This document shows, in pieces, positions 1 through 12,491 of a stretch of DNA of 64,000 bases. The notes under the pieces are model-generated. The model made no database searches and was not told the DNA's origin. It saw only the letters and a list, made by a program, of their open reading frames with translations. Every line of letters begins with the position of its first letter. Position 1 is the first letter of the stretch. A program made the position numbers and the translations under genes. The DNA is from Xestospongia muta (taxonomy: Eukaryota > Porifera > Demospongiae > Haplosclerida > Petrosiidae). The stretch lies in the NCBI GenBank assembly GCA_963693285.1, contig OY848917.1, positions 27,839,745 through 27,903,744 of the forward strand, read 5' to 3'.

Positions 1-160
1 TTGTATGCAGCCAAGCTAAAAGGGTTGCAGGACCAAGATGATACATTAGTAAATGTTCGTAAGGACACTGATCACACAGTCACATCATATCTCAATTCTG
101 CCATCAATTGGAGTACTATACAGAAGGTGAACACTACCAGGCAGAGATATGGAAGAGACG

Positions 161-480
161 GCTGTTGAGCAATTGGTCTTCCTAAAGTCATGTAGAAAGA
201 AAGTATTGGAACCACCCAATGAGATCCCTCTCACTGGTCATATGGGCAAGGAGAAAATGAGATGTAAAATCCTACTAAGATTTTACTGGTCTACAGTCTA
301 CAATGATGTTGAAGGATATTGCTAATGTTGTCTCCAGTGTCAAAAATCAAGTAAAAAGGAGTACATCACACACCCCTTATTTCTTTGTCAATTGTTGGAG
401 AGCCATTTCAAAAGATCGCCACTGACATTATTAGACCACAAAGTAACACCAGAGATAAGTATAAAGAAAAATCTATTAAC
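161..480 (+). pseudogene. Ty3/Gypsy integrase fragment (relic)
   Basis: Conceptual translation of the plus strand from about 161 gives the end of a Gypsy RNase H/integrase linker, then a zinc-binding H2C2 integrase segment (GHMGKEKM, then FYWSTVYNDVEGYC, then CLQCQKSSKK), and from about 375 the start of the integrase core (PLISLSIVGEPFQKIATDII). An in-frame stop lies right after the first Cys of the Cys pair, and the core breaks off after about 470, so it cannot be active. No LTR of its own was found in the window, whose edge may cut it. Its family resembles the invertebrate K02A2.6-like Gypsy proteins. Positions 1-160 read as degenerate upstream polyprotein at best. Confidence 0.7.
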
Positions 481-1146
481 GCAAAAGAATATTTCACTCC
501 AACAATAAAGGTGTAAGTAACATCTATTACAAAATAATTGAAAGGTACCCAAACAATAACACCATATATAATATATCACAAACTATAATTCTTAATACAT
601 GAATTGTCCACCACATTGTTTTGGACGAATTTAAAAGAAGAAATATGAATATTTAGTATTTTCACCAATATCTATTATGATGCTTAGAAAAATTGCTATA
701 GACTATAAATACATACAATACAACATGGGAATTATCCTAGGGAGGAACACTGACAAAGAATGAAATATTCTGATGTGTTTTGGATAAAGATATTCTGTGT
801 TATTAGCCAATACATTTGAATATATTTCAATGGACAATCTGGGCCTTCCCTACATAGGCACTGCTATCATGTGCCTGCATGATAATATTATCCATGTTTT
901 TTTATTATTCATATTATTGTTCATTGTACAAATAATTTTGCGCAAAATATTGTTATGGTTAGATGGCAACCAAAAATGTCATTAAACCAATAACTTCAAG
1001 ATTTAAGGGATGTCAACTTCACTTAAGTGGGGTCGTTTGATTTGGTGTGAGAAACAGTCTAATCCTTTAATACTTACATCCACATATACCATGCAAATGT
1101 ATACTCATGTATTTTATTTGTAAATTGTATTTTTATATAACTTTAG
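481..1146. other. No gene recognised
   Basis: AT-rich sequence. A short plus-strand frame at 797-985 has one hydrophobic segment but no splice or start context I trust. I see no RNA gene or repeat here. Confidence 0.4.
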
Positions 1147-4100
1147 CGGGAAAAACTTTTCAAATACTTGCAAATGGTTACAAATTGGACCAGAGGATCA
1201 AGTAGTAGGCACAGTTGTACAGATCATTCTTGGACACAATTTTACAAGAGAGCCAGGATTTCATTTTCAAAAGATAATGGATATTCCTTCAAGTACATAC
1301 AAGCAGCAGGTTTGTTGAAGTTACAGTTGTCAATGGATGTGATTAAAATACCTTTTCTTGTACAATTTTAAGCAGATGGAACTTCTTTAAACAGTTAGTA
1401 CACAGCCTTTATGCATAATATCTTTTTTAAAATTTAATTGATAAACAGGAAAGTATATCATTGTGGTTTCTAGATAAAATAATTAGCTTCTCATCCAAGA
1501 AGACTCATTCTAAATAGAAGCAATTGTCAGAGTGTTTCGAAAGAAAACGATCAATTTTGTAGTTATATTATCACATTTTGTGTGTTATTTTGTTATCAAT
1601 GTCCCTTTTATACTCACTCTTCAAATGAAACTTTTTACTGGCCATTTTCACTGTAACTGAATTCAGTATCGTCACAATGTTATACCACAATGCCACCAGA
1701 TCTTATTGACTGCTTTAACTATTTTAAGAACCCTATGTAGTATACAATAACTATCTTTTTGTGTTAGTAAAACTTTGCTTTAACAATTTATAAGATGGGA
1801 TTAATTAGTACGACCTTGTACATTGAACAATTTCTGTGTTGTTTTTTTTCCAAAAATTATTATTCTTTCAATATCTAGATAACAATCAATCTTGATGGCT
1901 ATGACATTCCTAATGCCGCTTTTACAAAAGCTATAGACCGTTCAAGGTATTTTATTAATAGTTATAAAGCATAATTATAAATCTTTTTGTGGTTGTAATT
2001 ATAATGTATTTTAAAACTCATGAAACAATTACTATTATCTTACTATGGTACATTATAAATCCTGTTTGTAGTATTGCACAATTAATGTAACATTGACAAT
2101 CGACTTTGTTGTAGCTCCTATGCATTTACTGTATGATCTTGATTATATTGCATAATTTTTACAGACTAAAATATTGGAAAAGTTGGCGTGAAACAATTTA
2201 TATGTTATAAAGTAATACAGCCCAAGTTTATATTGCATCTAAGTAAATGAGGAAGTAATGGCTAAATACCTTAATAATTATGCTATGCAAAGTAGGTTAA
2301 TTTTTGATATCTGCCTTTCGACAATGGTAGTCTAAAGAGTCACAAATAGAAATGGGAGTCCAATATCATACATAGCATTGGCAGGATCATTATTGTCTCC
2401 AAGTCATCACCAATGAAGCTTCATTGCACATAGGGTAGTATATTTGTGAATATTCATAAAATGTGACATCATTTCCTCTGTATGTGGTCGGTTACATTTA
2501 AGTGAAAGCTTTAACCCTCATTGCAGTGCTTGTACAAGAGTTATAGTAGTTGCTCTGTGATGTATGTAGGTATTCCAAAAGCACTGGCATTGTTGTAAGG
2601 TTGATTTGCTATAAACAAATTTGCTACCTACACAAAATCTTATTATTTACATTTCGAATGTGGGAATTTTATAAAAATACTTCATTCACAAATATGTTAA
2701 TTATACTTATACCTCTTTCTGGCAAAGACCTTATCCACCCCTATCTTGAATATTTATAATTATTACATGATAATTTTGTGATAGTCACTTGCTTGACTTT
2801 TTTTGAGTTTCTTTGACTTGTGAGCTATTTTCCATAGCAACTTTAAGTGAGTCAAATTAACAAACAGAGCCTTAAAACTCCAAACAGAACTGTTAAATGC
2901 CACATTCATTGTGTATTGTTAATTACCACACCTGTGGTATAGCTGGATAACTGGCATAACTTGCATTTTTATAGAGATATTATGATATTACATTAAAAAA
3001 TAATTTCATTAAGTAAGTATTTGTACAACCTACAGAATAAAATATGAGGCTAAGAGACTAACAAATATGTTATCATACTATAGCTGTGGCCAGTAAGGTT
3101 TCTGGACTTTTGTGCTTTTATTTTTCAGAGAACTCAGTCTAGTTTATCTTTTAAAATGTGGAATTATTAAATCATGGACTCGTTGATCACCACAGTATTC
3201 TGGCAAACAGAGTAAACCTGGGAAACCGTAACTCACAGTAATATTGCTTCTTTTAATTATAGTACTGAAAAATGGAAGTCTTGCTGATAAGTGAGAACAG
3301 GTTTGCTTTTATTTTAGTCAAAAGGATATTCAGGATCAAGGAAAAAAAGATCCATATTGTTAACTATGTGGATAGTCAATGCTTCTGCTCTCAAAAGCCA
3401 GCTATTCCTACTGATATAATGCATGACGAGTGAATCAAAACCTTGAACAATCACTTAATTCCAACTCCCTTTAAAATTGTCTGATGCTTAAAATGTAACA
3501 CCAAGGTACACAAATCAGGTGAATCTGGCACAATTTACATTGCCAAATTGACCATCTGATGCACTGTGTAAGTAATAGTAATATATAATAGCATCTATTC
3601 CAAGAAATAGATCTAACATATAAGATATCAAGATGGCGCAAACAATGGAAGTAGTAGCTCAGGATATTAATGACTTCTGAAAATAAATACCAAATCTTAC
3701 TACACTACAAAGTCTGCAAGAAGGACAACTTAAACTGTCATTATACTACCCATGTGGCAACATTCATCTCACAGATACATGTTGTTTTCGACAGGCAGTG
3801 TGTCATAGCTGTGGCAAAGTGCTCAATCACTAAAGTTCGCCCTAGTAAACCTAAAAAGTCTCAGGGAAACTACAAAAGTAATGCTATATATTTGCGTTTG
3901 TAAGACCCACCTCTGCTGATGTAAATTCTCTGTCTCCATAGCAACTAGATAGTAAGACCTCTTCTCTGTCCCAGGAAACTATTCTTGATGGTAATCTATT
4001 TAGTTGTTTGGAATCCAACTGTTACGTCTCTTATTGAATTCAAATTAAACAACTCAATACTATTACAGAACTGAACTCAGAACAACTATACAATCTCTTA

Positions 4101-7100
4101 AATATCCAATGAAGACTTACAAGTACAAGTCCAAAGTACACAATTAATACAATAGTCCAGAGTACATGCTCAATACAATTTATTACAGTTTCTCCCCTCC
4201 TTAGTCAAACAATTCGCGAGCAAATCGTTGAGGGGGTCTCCTCACTCTAGAGGGATAACAGGGGCCTGTACTTACACGAGGTTCCAACTCTTGTCTTGAA
4301 TCAGAAGACTCATCTTGTGGACTGGTCTAAAGAGTCACTTTTAATTCTGGAATATTATCAGACATACGGGCTTGAATTTGATTTTTATGTTGTTTAACGA
4401 TGGTGGTGGAGTTTTGGAATCGAACTCTGAAAACAACTGTGCCAATCTGTTTGACTATGGCTCCAGGTATCCATTTAAATTTACTACCCTGTGAGAAATT
4501 TCGAATGTACAAATCATCTCCTCTTGAGAATTTTCGCTCTTTAGCAGATCTATCAAAATACTCTTTTTGTTTGTCTTGTTTCTTGACAACTTTCTCCTGT
4601 ACATTAGCATGTAATAAATCAAATCTAGTACTCAATTGTCATCCAAACATTAGCTCTGCCAGAGATTGACCTGTAGTACTGTGTGGGGTTATTCAATAAG
4701 AAAACAAAAATTGAGCTAATTTTGTGTCCACTGTACCACTTGATATCTTCTTCATTCCTTTCTTGAATGTTTGTACCATTCGCTCAGCGCCAGTCCATTA
4801 GACTGTGAATGATAGGGAGCTGTATTGATGTGTTGAATACCATTAACTTTCAAAAATCTTCAAATTCCTGACTTGTAAAGTTATCTGGTACTAGAGTACT
4901 AGGCAACCCATAACGAGCAAACATTGTTCATAACATTTGAATAGTTGCTGTAGAGGTTGTAGATGATGTTTTCTTGATCTCTACCCATTTGGAATGTGCA
5001 TCTGCCACTATAAAAAACATAGAATTCATCAGCATAATCCACATGCACTCTGGACAAGGTCTAGTTGGCCTTGTCCATGGTTCTAATGGTGCCACTGCAG
5101 GATTTGATTGACTTTCCTGACACTTTGCACATTCTTTGACCAACGTCTCAATATCTTTTGTCAACCCAGGCCACCAAAAATACATTCTTGCCAAACTCTT
5201 TATTCGATTCACTCCTGGGTGTCCCTGGTGTAACTCTGCTAATATTTGTTGTCTGCCTTGAGATGGAATTAGAACTCTTGAAACATAAATAATGCATCCA
5301 TTTAGTGTCGACAACTCCAATTTATGCTTATTGAATGATTTCAAGTCTGCTAAACATTGTTCTGGCCACCCAAACTGAACATACTTGTATACTCTGGCTA
5401 GTAAAGGGTCTTTCTGTGTCCATACTTTTATAGTTTCAGCTGTGATTGGCATTTTGTCCATAGCTTCCATTAAGTTCACCAATTCGGTTGATACTGGTTC
5501 TTCTATCTCTACACTCTCAGTAGGCAGTCGACTCAGTGCATCTGCATTGCTATGCTTATGAATAGGCCGAAAGGGCATCGTATATTCATAGTTAGCCAGA
5601 GCCAATCCCCATCGTTGTATTCGACCAGCTGCTTGTACCGGAACCGGCTGCTTTTCATTAAACAAGGACTTCGTGACAAATTATCAGTATACATTAAGAA
5701 CTTGTGTCCAAATACATACGAATGAAACGTTTTACAGCAAAAATGCAGGCCAGGCCCTCTTTTTCGAGTTGTGAATAGTGTTTTTTCTGCTTGTGTTAAG
5801 GTCTGTGAAACATAACCTATTGGTTTCTCTGAACCATCTGATAAGCGAGCACTGCACCAATCCTGTACATAGATACATGACAAAATTAATGGAAGGGACG
5901 AATGGACTAGTAATTTTGATGATGTAAGGAGTTTCTTTGATTCTTGAAATGCTAACTCTTCTTTTTTTGACCATATCAATTGAGTATTCCTCCGGAGCAA
6001 CCTACAGAGAGAAAAGAGAGGTTTTGAGATATTAGGTAGGAATCTAACATAATAAGTCAAAAGACCCCAATTAGCTTTTAATTGGGTAAGATTTTTGGGA
6101 GAAGGAGCTTCCTGAATTGCGTCAACTTTATTTTGTGTTGGGTGTAATCCATAAGAGTCAATAATATGTCCGAGATATGACACAGACTTTGCCATGAATA
6201 CACATTTTTCTCTTTTCACCAACATTCCTGCATCCTCGATTCGCTTCAATACTGTCTCTAGTGATTTAAAATGCTCCTCATCATTCTTTCCTGTAATAAG
6301 AACATCATCTATATATACAATTACTCCCGGAATATTCTGAAGTAGAGTCTCCATAACTCTTTGAAAAATAGCAGGGGCTGATGTGATACCAAACGACAGT
6401 CTCCTATATTAGAATACCCCCTTGTGTGTGTTAATCACTGTATATTGCTTAGAGACATCATCACATTCCACCTGTTGATACGCTTGGCTCATGTCCAACT
6501 TAGAAAACAGCTTGCCTCCACCGAGTGTGGCAAAGAGATACTTGATTCTCGAATCGGATGATGGTCTAGCTTCGACACTGAATTCAATGTGACCTTAACG
6601 TTGCCACAGATTCTGACACTGTGATCTGACTTCAAAACTGGTACAATGGGTGATGCCTATTCTGAAAACTGTATTGGTTCTAAAGTACCCAACGATGTCA
6701 ATCTGTCCGGTTCTTTTTCAATCTTTTCCTTCATAGCATATGCAACTGGGCGAGCTTTCATAAATTTTGGTACAGCCTCTTGATCAACATGTATTTTTGC
6801 ATTGTATCCTCTAAGGTGTCCCAGACCTTCCCCAAAAACATTCTGATGTTTTGCTAAAATATTCTGCAACTTGTAATTACTAACCATATGAATATTCTTC
6901 CAATCAATCCGTATATGTGGAAGCCAGTTATGACCAAGCAAGTTTGGGCCGTTCCCCTTGATGACTAATAGTGGTAAAATAGCACCCTTGTCGTTATATT
7001 TCACTTCCACGCTACAGCTACCCAATGGACATATCTTCTCTCCTGTATAAGTCCTGAAATTGTCTTTTCCAATTTCTTCTTGGAATATAACATAGACCAT

Positions 7101-10100
7101 GTGGCCTCTGAGATCAATGACACTGACGCTCCAGTATCCAGCTCCATGTTCACTAGCTTCCCCTCAATGCATACCTCCAGTTCTATGGCATCCTCACTTG
7201 TGCCTAGATGTTTTATGAATTCTTCCAGGTCCAGTCCCTCCTGTTCTTGAGTCAACTGTCTGATTGGTCGTGGCCTGTGGTTTCTTCTGCTCTTTGAAGT
7301 GGACTTCTCTGTTTCAACAGGGACTCTATCAGACCTTTGGGGGCCACTTCTACACACCCTCTGAATGTGGCCAGTCTTACCACAAGTCAGGCACTTTACG
7401 TGTGGAAATCTGCAACGATCCAGAATATGATTGCTATTTCCACAATGGTAACAGTTCATGGTAGTAACTTTGTATACCTCTGTCAGTTTTCGTGCAGGAG
7501 TCTGTAGCTCTGTCACATTCTTCCTTCACTCTCCATTCCAACCACAATATCCAATGCCAAATCCAAAGTGGGCGTTTTTTCTCCCAATAGTTGTTGTTGA
7601 ATGTTTTCATTGTTGATGCCACATACTATTTGATCTCTCAATAAGTCATTCAATGATGCACCAAATTTGCAATACTGAGCTAAGGAACGTAGCTCAGCCA
7701 TGAATGTGCTCACAGTTTCCCCTTCATACTTCATTCTCATGTGGAATTTGTATTGTTCCACAATCTCCAACGGTGCCGGGTTATAGTGTTTGGTTAAGAG
7801 TGTCACTAGCTCTTTGTAATTCTTCTCTACAGGTTTCTGGGTGCTTCAAAAACTCATGAGGAGCTTGTAAGGTGCCGGTCCAATTGCTGATAAGAGTACA
7901 GAACGCTTTTTGTCTATATTTGTGATTTCGTTGGCGTCCAAAAAATGAAAGTCTTTCCACATACTGCTCCCACAGCTCCAGGGTAGCATCAAATTCGTGT
8001 AGTCTTCCCAGAACACCTGCCATCTCACCCTCGTCACCAATTGTTACATCTCTTATTGAATTCAAATTAAACAACTCAATACTATTACAGAACTGAACTC
8101 AGAACAACTATACAATCTCTTAAATATTCAATGAAGACTTACATGTACAAATCCAAAGTACACAATTAATACAATAGTCCAGAGTACATGATCAATAAAA
8201 TTTATAACACCAACAACAATATAACCAGCTTGTGATCACTATAGATTAGAAAATGTTTTCCTAGGAGAAAATACATCTCCTAGGCCCAAGTGATGGCCAA
8301 GGCTTCCTTCTCAATTTGCGCATAGCAACATTCAGTCTCTGTAAGTGAACAAAAAGAAAAGGTGACTGGTCTACAACCAGGAGTAGGAGTATGTCTTTGT
8401 AGAAGTACTGCTCCCAAGCCGTATGATGAACCATCTGTATCAACTTTTGTTTCAGTCTTTAGATCATAGAGACCTAACACAACACTTTTGGATATTTCTC
8501 TTTTAATGTTAGTGAACACAGAGTCCTGCTGTTGACCCCAACAGCAGGACATTTGACTCCAAATGTTCTTCTTCAACAGCTCTTGAAGGGGTTGAGATAG
8601 GTCAGCTAATCTGTGAGAAAACATTCCAAGTTAATTGACTATCCTAAGGAATCTTCTCACTTCAGATACATTTCTTGGTGGATTCATTTGCTCGATAGCT
8701 CTGGTCTTTTCCAGATCTGGATGGACACCTGTCTCATCCAACACATGCCCCAAAAAGGTTAAGGAGTGCTTTGCGAATTCACATTTCTGTGAGTTCAGGG
8801 TGACTTTTCATCATCAATCAGGCACAAACATCCTTCAAGTCCTTCCAAGAGCTTTGACATCTCTTTTTGGAACAGTTTAGGGGCAATGGTGATTCCAAAT
8901 GGGAGCTTGTTAAAGCAGTAGCAACCCATCAGCATAAGGAATGTATCAACTCTAGTGTTGGAGGTGAAGAGTTCTTTCTGTTGCTCCTTATTGCTTTCCT
9001 CTGCCTCACAGCCTTCTTAGCTGACTCCAAAGTTAGTTTTGGGTCCAATTGAAGCCTTTTTGATAGGTTAGTATCACTGATCCCTACTTACCAGCCTGTC
9101 TCGAATCATCTTGGACTTCATATTGCCATACACACAATGTTCACCCCCTTGGTCTTCTTCCTCAGCATTAACTGAAGCCAGGACCTCCTCTGACTCCTCT
9201 CCCATACAGTACAGGATGGTGTTGATCTGTCTGGTCTGATTAGCTTGATCCAATTTTTGATGAGCTTCTAAACTGTTCAAACTGACATTTCCATTTTGGC
9301 CAATCTTCTGGTTTCTGAAAGTTAAAGGATTTAAAAGAAGGTAAACTGTAATTAGCCATCTCTTCTCTAGTTTTGTCAATCCCACCACTGCCACCATGTA
9401 GTATTATTTAATTTAGTGTGTCGGGACTGAATTTTATTAGAAACTAGGATTGGCGAATCAGGGCAGTAAAATCCTCACCTTAAACATAGTAACATAGTAG
9501 CCAAGTATCAATCACCACCATAACCTTGTTAAGTAAGTTGTTTTTTGTTCAGGTTTTTGAACATTGCAGATGTTAAATAATTATATAGGATTGTTTGTCT
9601 TTTAGCTACATGTATACTCTAAAGCATCTTTGAAGGAAGATATTTTCGAAGATTGGCAATTCTTCTGTGGAAAGCAAATTCTTTCTGTTGGTGGACAGTA
9701 AACACCTGACGTTTCATCCAGATTGTGTAACCTCTCTCTATGTCTGATCCTAGAACTCAAGTCTCCTTTAGTGGGGACCTGTTTTGCTTGAGGTTGATGA
9801 TTGAGATGACATAGTTTCAGGTTCATTCGATCATGTAAAGTGTTATTAATTAAAAGACAATTAATTATTAAACAAGACTGTGGTTGAAAAACATTCTAGA
9901 TTTGTTTTAGAAGATACTGGTTTCACAATGAATTCTAATTGGAGCTACAAGTATTGTCTAATTAGCAGCAGTGTCTGTTGAAGACCATAGTTTAAAAAAG
10001 CAAGCTAGCGAGTATTGTTATTCATACCCATCATCATAGCACTCACATTTAGAGTAATAACTTTCACTGGTTTCTATGTGCATCTCTACCCATATGTAGC

Positions 10101-10604
10101 TATTTATATGAATGATGTATTACTTACTCAGCAATAGTGTCTGTAAAGTAATCGTCCTTTTAATAGTGGTGGGATTTGTTGGACAACTACTCATACAATT
10201 TAGTCTATGCAAAATTTTAGATGAAGCACTGCATCAACATTGTCCTTTTTATCTGTTGTATAGAAACTAGTTGTAATGAATCATCAATGAGCTGTATTGC
10301 AATCACTGTGGATTTTTAATATGATATGATTTAGGAATAGATCATATCCTTTAAAAACAATGTTAAAAAGACCAAAATACAACCCATTGAAATCTTTATA
10401 TGTGATTAAGTGCTTTATATTTTAATAAACTGTCATGTTTTTATTGTGTTTTATTGTAGGTATCTTTCATTTCATTGTTCTCTATATCCTGGAATAGACT
10501 GGTGCAATGCTAACATTCACAGTATACATGATATAATAAAAATTATCTCTAACAATCATACTAGAATTTATGATCAATATGTCACAGCACCTTGTAACTT
10601 TTAA
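1147..10604 (+). CDS. Unrecognised gene, three 3' exons (partial model)
   Basis: Exon a is 1147-1309 (acceptor ctttag, donor cag|gtttgt), exon b 1879-1946 (acceptor atctag, donor aag|gtattt) and exon c 10460-10604 (acceptor attgtag, ending in TAA). Phases agree: a ends in phase 0, b starts in phase 0 and ends in phase 2, and c supplies the single base needed. The reading runs through about 125 residues without a stop, including WLQIGPEDQVVGT, DGYDIPNAAFTKAI and YPGIDWCNANIH, which look like real protein. Exon a needs two bases from an upstream exon I could not place, so the 5' end is missing. The second intron would be about 8.5 kb and filled with Gypsy elements in the opposite orientation. 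I do not recognise the family. Chance phase agreement is possible, and intervening exons may exist. Confidence 0.45.
1947..3629. other. Probable intron, no other feature seen
   Basis: AT-rich, stop-dense on both strands. A short frame at 2550-2759 shows no recognisable domain. I see no repeat or RNA gene. Confidence 0.35.
3630..4014 (+). pseudogene. Gypsy Gag zinc-knuckle fragment (relic)
   Basis: The plus strand at 3745-3838 reads as a retroviral-type zinc knuckle (CGNIHLTDTCCF, then CHSCGKVLNH), preceded by MEVVAQDIND at about 3645, which matches the usual Gag lead-in before the knuckles of K02A2.6-like Gypsy elements. A frameshift or stop separates the lead-in from the knuckle, and a stop follows the second knuckle. 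From about 3950 an open stretch (DSKTSSLSQETILDGN) runs up to the insertion site of the neighbouring element at 4015. It is opposite in orientation to the complete element that follows, so it is a separate insertion. Confidence 0.6.
4020..4187 (-). repeat. 3' LTR of the Gypsy element
   Basis: 168 bp, TGTTAC...TTACA as written on the plus strand. It is the downstream LTR for the minus-strand element. The polypurine tract sits immediately beside it at about 4188-4204. Confidence 0.92.
4188..4204 (-). promoter_or_regulatory. Polypurine tract of the Gypsy element
   Basis: Read on the minus strand this is CTAAGGAGGGGAGAAAC, directly next to the LTR boundary, the expected site for plus-strand priming. 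Confidence 0.75.
4205..8023 (-). pseudogene. Gypsy gag-pol polyprotein, frameshifted
   Basis: Gag begins at the ATG at 8023-8021. It changes frame near 7945 at a run of T, near 7850 and again near 7515. The nucleocapsid has two zinc knuckles (CYHCGNSNHILDRC at about 7460, then CLTCGKTGHIQRVC). The protease motif LDTGASVSLI lies near 7130. Another frame change near 7050 leads to the protease/RT linker, and the N-terminal RT fingers (6360-6650) contain stops. RT palm with YIDDVL is at about 6320, followed by RNase H (broken near 5700), the integrase zinc finger (HQGHPGVNRIKS, CAKCQESQ, about 5110-5240) and the start of the integrase core. The core is damaged at 4640-4930, and an open C-terminal integrase segment lies at 4327-4635. 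The order and motifs are clear; the protein cannot be made intact. Confidence 0.9.
8042..8209 (-). repeat. 5' LTR of the Gypsy element
   Basis: 168 bp, TGTTAC...TAACA on the plus strand, about 96% identical to the copy at 4020-4187. The adjacent bases 8041-8023 on the minus strand hold the primer-binding site and then the gag start codon. Confidence 0.92.
8215..9400 (-). pseudogene. Second Gypsy relic: gag joined to RT/RNase H by internal deletion
   Basis: On the minus strand 9397-9075 is an N-terminal Gag (SLEAHQKLDQANQTRQINTI, then LYCMGEESEEVLASV), and 9060-8960 continues Gag (LDPKLTLESAKKAVRQRKA). At about 8940-8920 Gag passes directly into reverse transcriptase (FNKLPFGITIAPKLFQKEMS), so protease and the RT fingers are deleted. 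The palm and connection (8880-8640) contain stops; 8624-8282 is an open RNase H-type segment (TDGSSYGLGAVLLQ, YAQIEKEALAITWA). No integrase or LTR is seen. It is a different family from the complete element next door (K02A2.6-like Gag). Confidence 0.8.
9401..10459. other. No gene recognised (probable intron)
   Basis: AT-rich. A 74-residue minus-strand frame at 9602-9826 has no recognisable motif or splice context. Nothing else is supported. Confidence 0.35.
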
Positions 10605-11537
10605 AGTTATAAATCCTACCAATTACTTGTGTCATTAATATCAAAGATACTATAGACAACTTGAACCAATCACGTAATACACAATTCTAATCCATGGACA
10701 AGTATGAAAACAATGATTTATCAATATAAGAATTACCCAAATACATAACAACATCAACACTGATTCAAGACTAATGTGATCAAATATTGTTTACCTTCAA
10801 CATTGTGGAAGATGATATTGTGTTGTGGTTAGTGTTAAAATAGATACAAACAGTTAAAATATAGTTGATAAATGTAATTGCTTGAATTAGGCTATGAATT
10901 TACTACAATTATTTTCTTAATTAAGGCAAGGTGTTTTCTACCCAAAGCAAATGCCTGGCAGTTAACAGTGTGTGTGTCCAAAAATAATTATGTGGCTAGT
11001 GTGGGAAAGGGCAATTCTTTGCATGTGCTCTTCACACTCTTCTGCTTTTTCTGTAATTATAAACTCCTGCTAATACAGAAAAGGAAATAAATCTCTTTGA
11101 GATGGAGATAATATTAATAAATCAGTATAAGTGATAGCTGCAAACAAACTGTATGTCAGGCTATATATAACAAAAGTCATATCCTAACAAGAGCATTTAT
11201 TAAGTTCTCAATTACATTAAGATAACTGTCACAAAGTATTGTCAGTTTACATGTTGTACATGTTGTATCTTTTTACAAGTAACTATTTAAGTGGAAATGT
11301 AAGGTCAATATGATTATTTTCGGACTTAATTAGAAAAATTAATGTAAATGTTAACATAACCCTAATATAATAATAATATAATAATCTTATCATTTCTATC
11401 AAAAAGTTATATTACAACAGCTACAATTACAAGTCCAATAAAAAATATATTTTATATTATAATATAAATATAATATAAAATATTTTATGAAAAAAATGAG
11501 TAATTAGAATCTGTTAATTGATTTTATTAAATTTAAA
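10605..11537. other. Intergenic, AT-rich
   Basis: Nothing coding is supported. 11370-11500 is very rich in TATAATA-type simple sequence, just downstream of the PAQR stop codon on the minus strand. Confidence 0.4.
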
Positions 11538-12491
11538 TTAATCGGAAAGACAAAGATGGACTAATATTGTTATAACTACAAATCCAATTGAGAAAAATAT
11601 AGAGAATGGGAAAAATGTACTGTTAAAACTGCCCACATAATAATCACTGTTAGTAAGAGTAGAATAGTATAGTTGTGCCTCCAATTGAATAGTATGCAAT
11701 TGAATGGAACATAACACAGCATTTGTCACATGGAACAATTGATGGCTATGGAATAAGTAGTCAAACCTGCCTGGTGAAAATCGTTCAGGGATTTTTGACA
11801 CAAAAAAGAACACAGCAATGAGTATCAGAAAATAAATCAGCAAATGGTTTGGTAGATTCACTGGTACAGTTTGGTTACCATTTATAATATACAACAATAA
11901 CTTACAATGAAATGGAAAGAAGTTTATTATAAATGGTATAATGTATGAACCAATCCGTATAACAAAACGATACCTTCTCAAATAAAAACGAGATAAACAG
12001 CACATTAGGGTTGCACTTAGATTAATGATAACATTTGTCAAAATGAAAGTCCATTTATAATTAAATAGAGATTCGTCTAATGGTTGCTCGTAGAAGTAGT
12101 AAGCTATGCTGCCACCCATCATATAACTACTGATACCATGATAATCAATCATAAAGCATACATCGTGATACAATTTGGATTTACTTCCAAACAAATGAGC
12201 CATGGAAGAAAACAAAAACATAATAACCTGTCCCAACCACAGTGTTAAGAGTGGATACCAGAATGGATCAGATAAGTCAAGTCTACATGATATATAAGGT
12301 AACCACACTATCCACAACAGAAATGGAATGAAGTGAGTCCAAAAGTTTCCACAGTCATTATGCATAACAAAAACATACTTAATACACTGCGAGATAGTGA
12401 TATCTGTTTGCCGGTAACCGCTAATGATGTATGGCTCTCTGAAGACATTGGCAACTTTATCTCTGGTTACTAAATCCATGTTGTTTATCAT
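11538..12491 (-). CDS. PAQR-family seven-transmembrane receptor (mPR-like)
   Basis: A single-exon frame of 317 residues from the ATG at 12491. The PAQR signatures appear in order: EPYIISGYR near the N-terminus, HNDCGNFWTH before TM1, SSMAHLFGSKS and IDYHGIS after TM2, and PERFSPGRFDYLFHSHQLFHV between the last helices. The conserved His residues (MAHLF, HSHQLFH) are those expected to bind zinc in this family. About seven hydrophobic segments follow, and the PERFSPG...HSHQ motif points to the class II (mPR, PAQR5-9) group, which includes membrane progestin receptors. The open frame extends a few codons upstream to an acceptor-like site at about 12519, so a 5' exon is possible. The ligand cannot be told from sequence. 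Confidence 0.88.
   Translation of the reverse strand: MINNMDLVTRDKVANVFREPYIISGYRQTDITISQCIKYVFVMHNDCGNFWTHFIPFLLWIVWLPYISCRLDLSDPFWYPLLTLWLGQVIMFLFSSMAHLFGSKSKLYHDVCFMIDYHGISSYMMGGSIAYYFYEQPLDESLFNYKWTFILTNVIINLSATLMCCLSRFYLRRYRFVIRIGSYIIPFIINFFPFHCKLLLYIINGNQTVPVNLPNHLLIYFLILIAVFFFVSKIPERFSPGRFDYLFHSHQLFHVTNAVLCSIQLHTIQLEAQLYYSTLTNSDYYVGSFNSTFFPFSIFFSIGFVVITILVHLCLSD

Larger units (their letters stand above)
4015..8214 (-). mobile_element. Complete but degenerate Ty3/Gypsy LTR retrotransposon
   Basis: Two 168-bp direct LTRs (4020-4187 and 8042-8209), both TG...CA, bound a 4.2-kb element flanked by the 5-bp duplication CCAAC (4015-4019, 8210-8214). On the minus strand a polypurine tract (AGGAGGGGAGAAAC) abuts the downstream LTR, and a primer-binding site starting TGGTGACGAGGG lies one or two bases inside the upstream LTR. 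The internal order is gag, protease, reverse transcriptase (YIDD), RNase H, integrase (H2C2 zinc finger then core), which is the Ty3/Gypsy order. The LTRs differ at 7 of 168 positions by eye, so the insertion is old. Gag-pol has several frameshifts and stops and is not expected to be functional. Confidence 0.93.

Noticed and set aside
9602..9826. 74-residue minus-strand frame as a gene
   Set aside because: No domain, splice site or start context; length is within chance for this composition.
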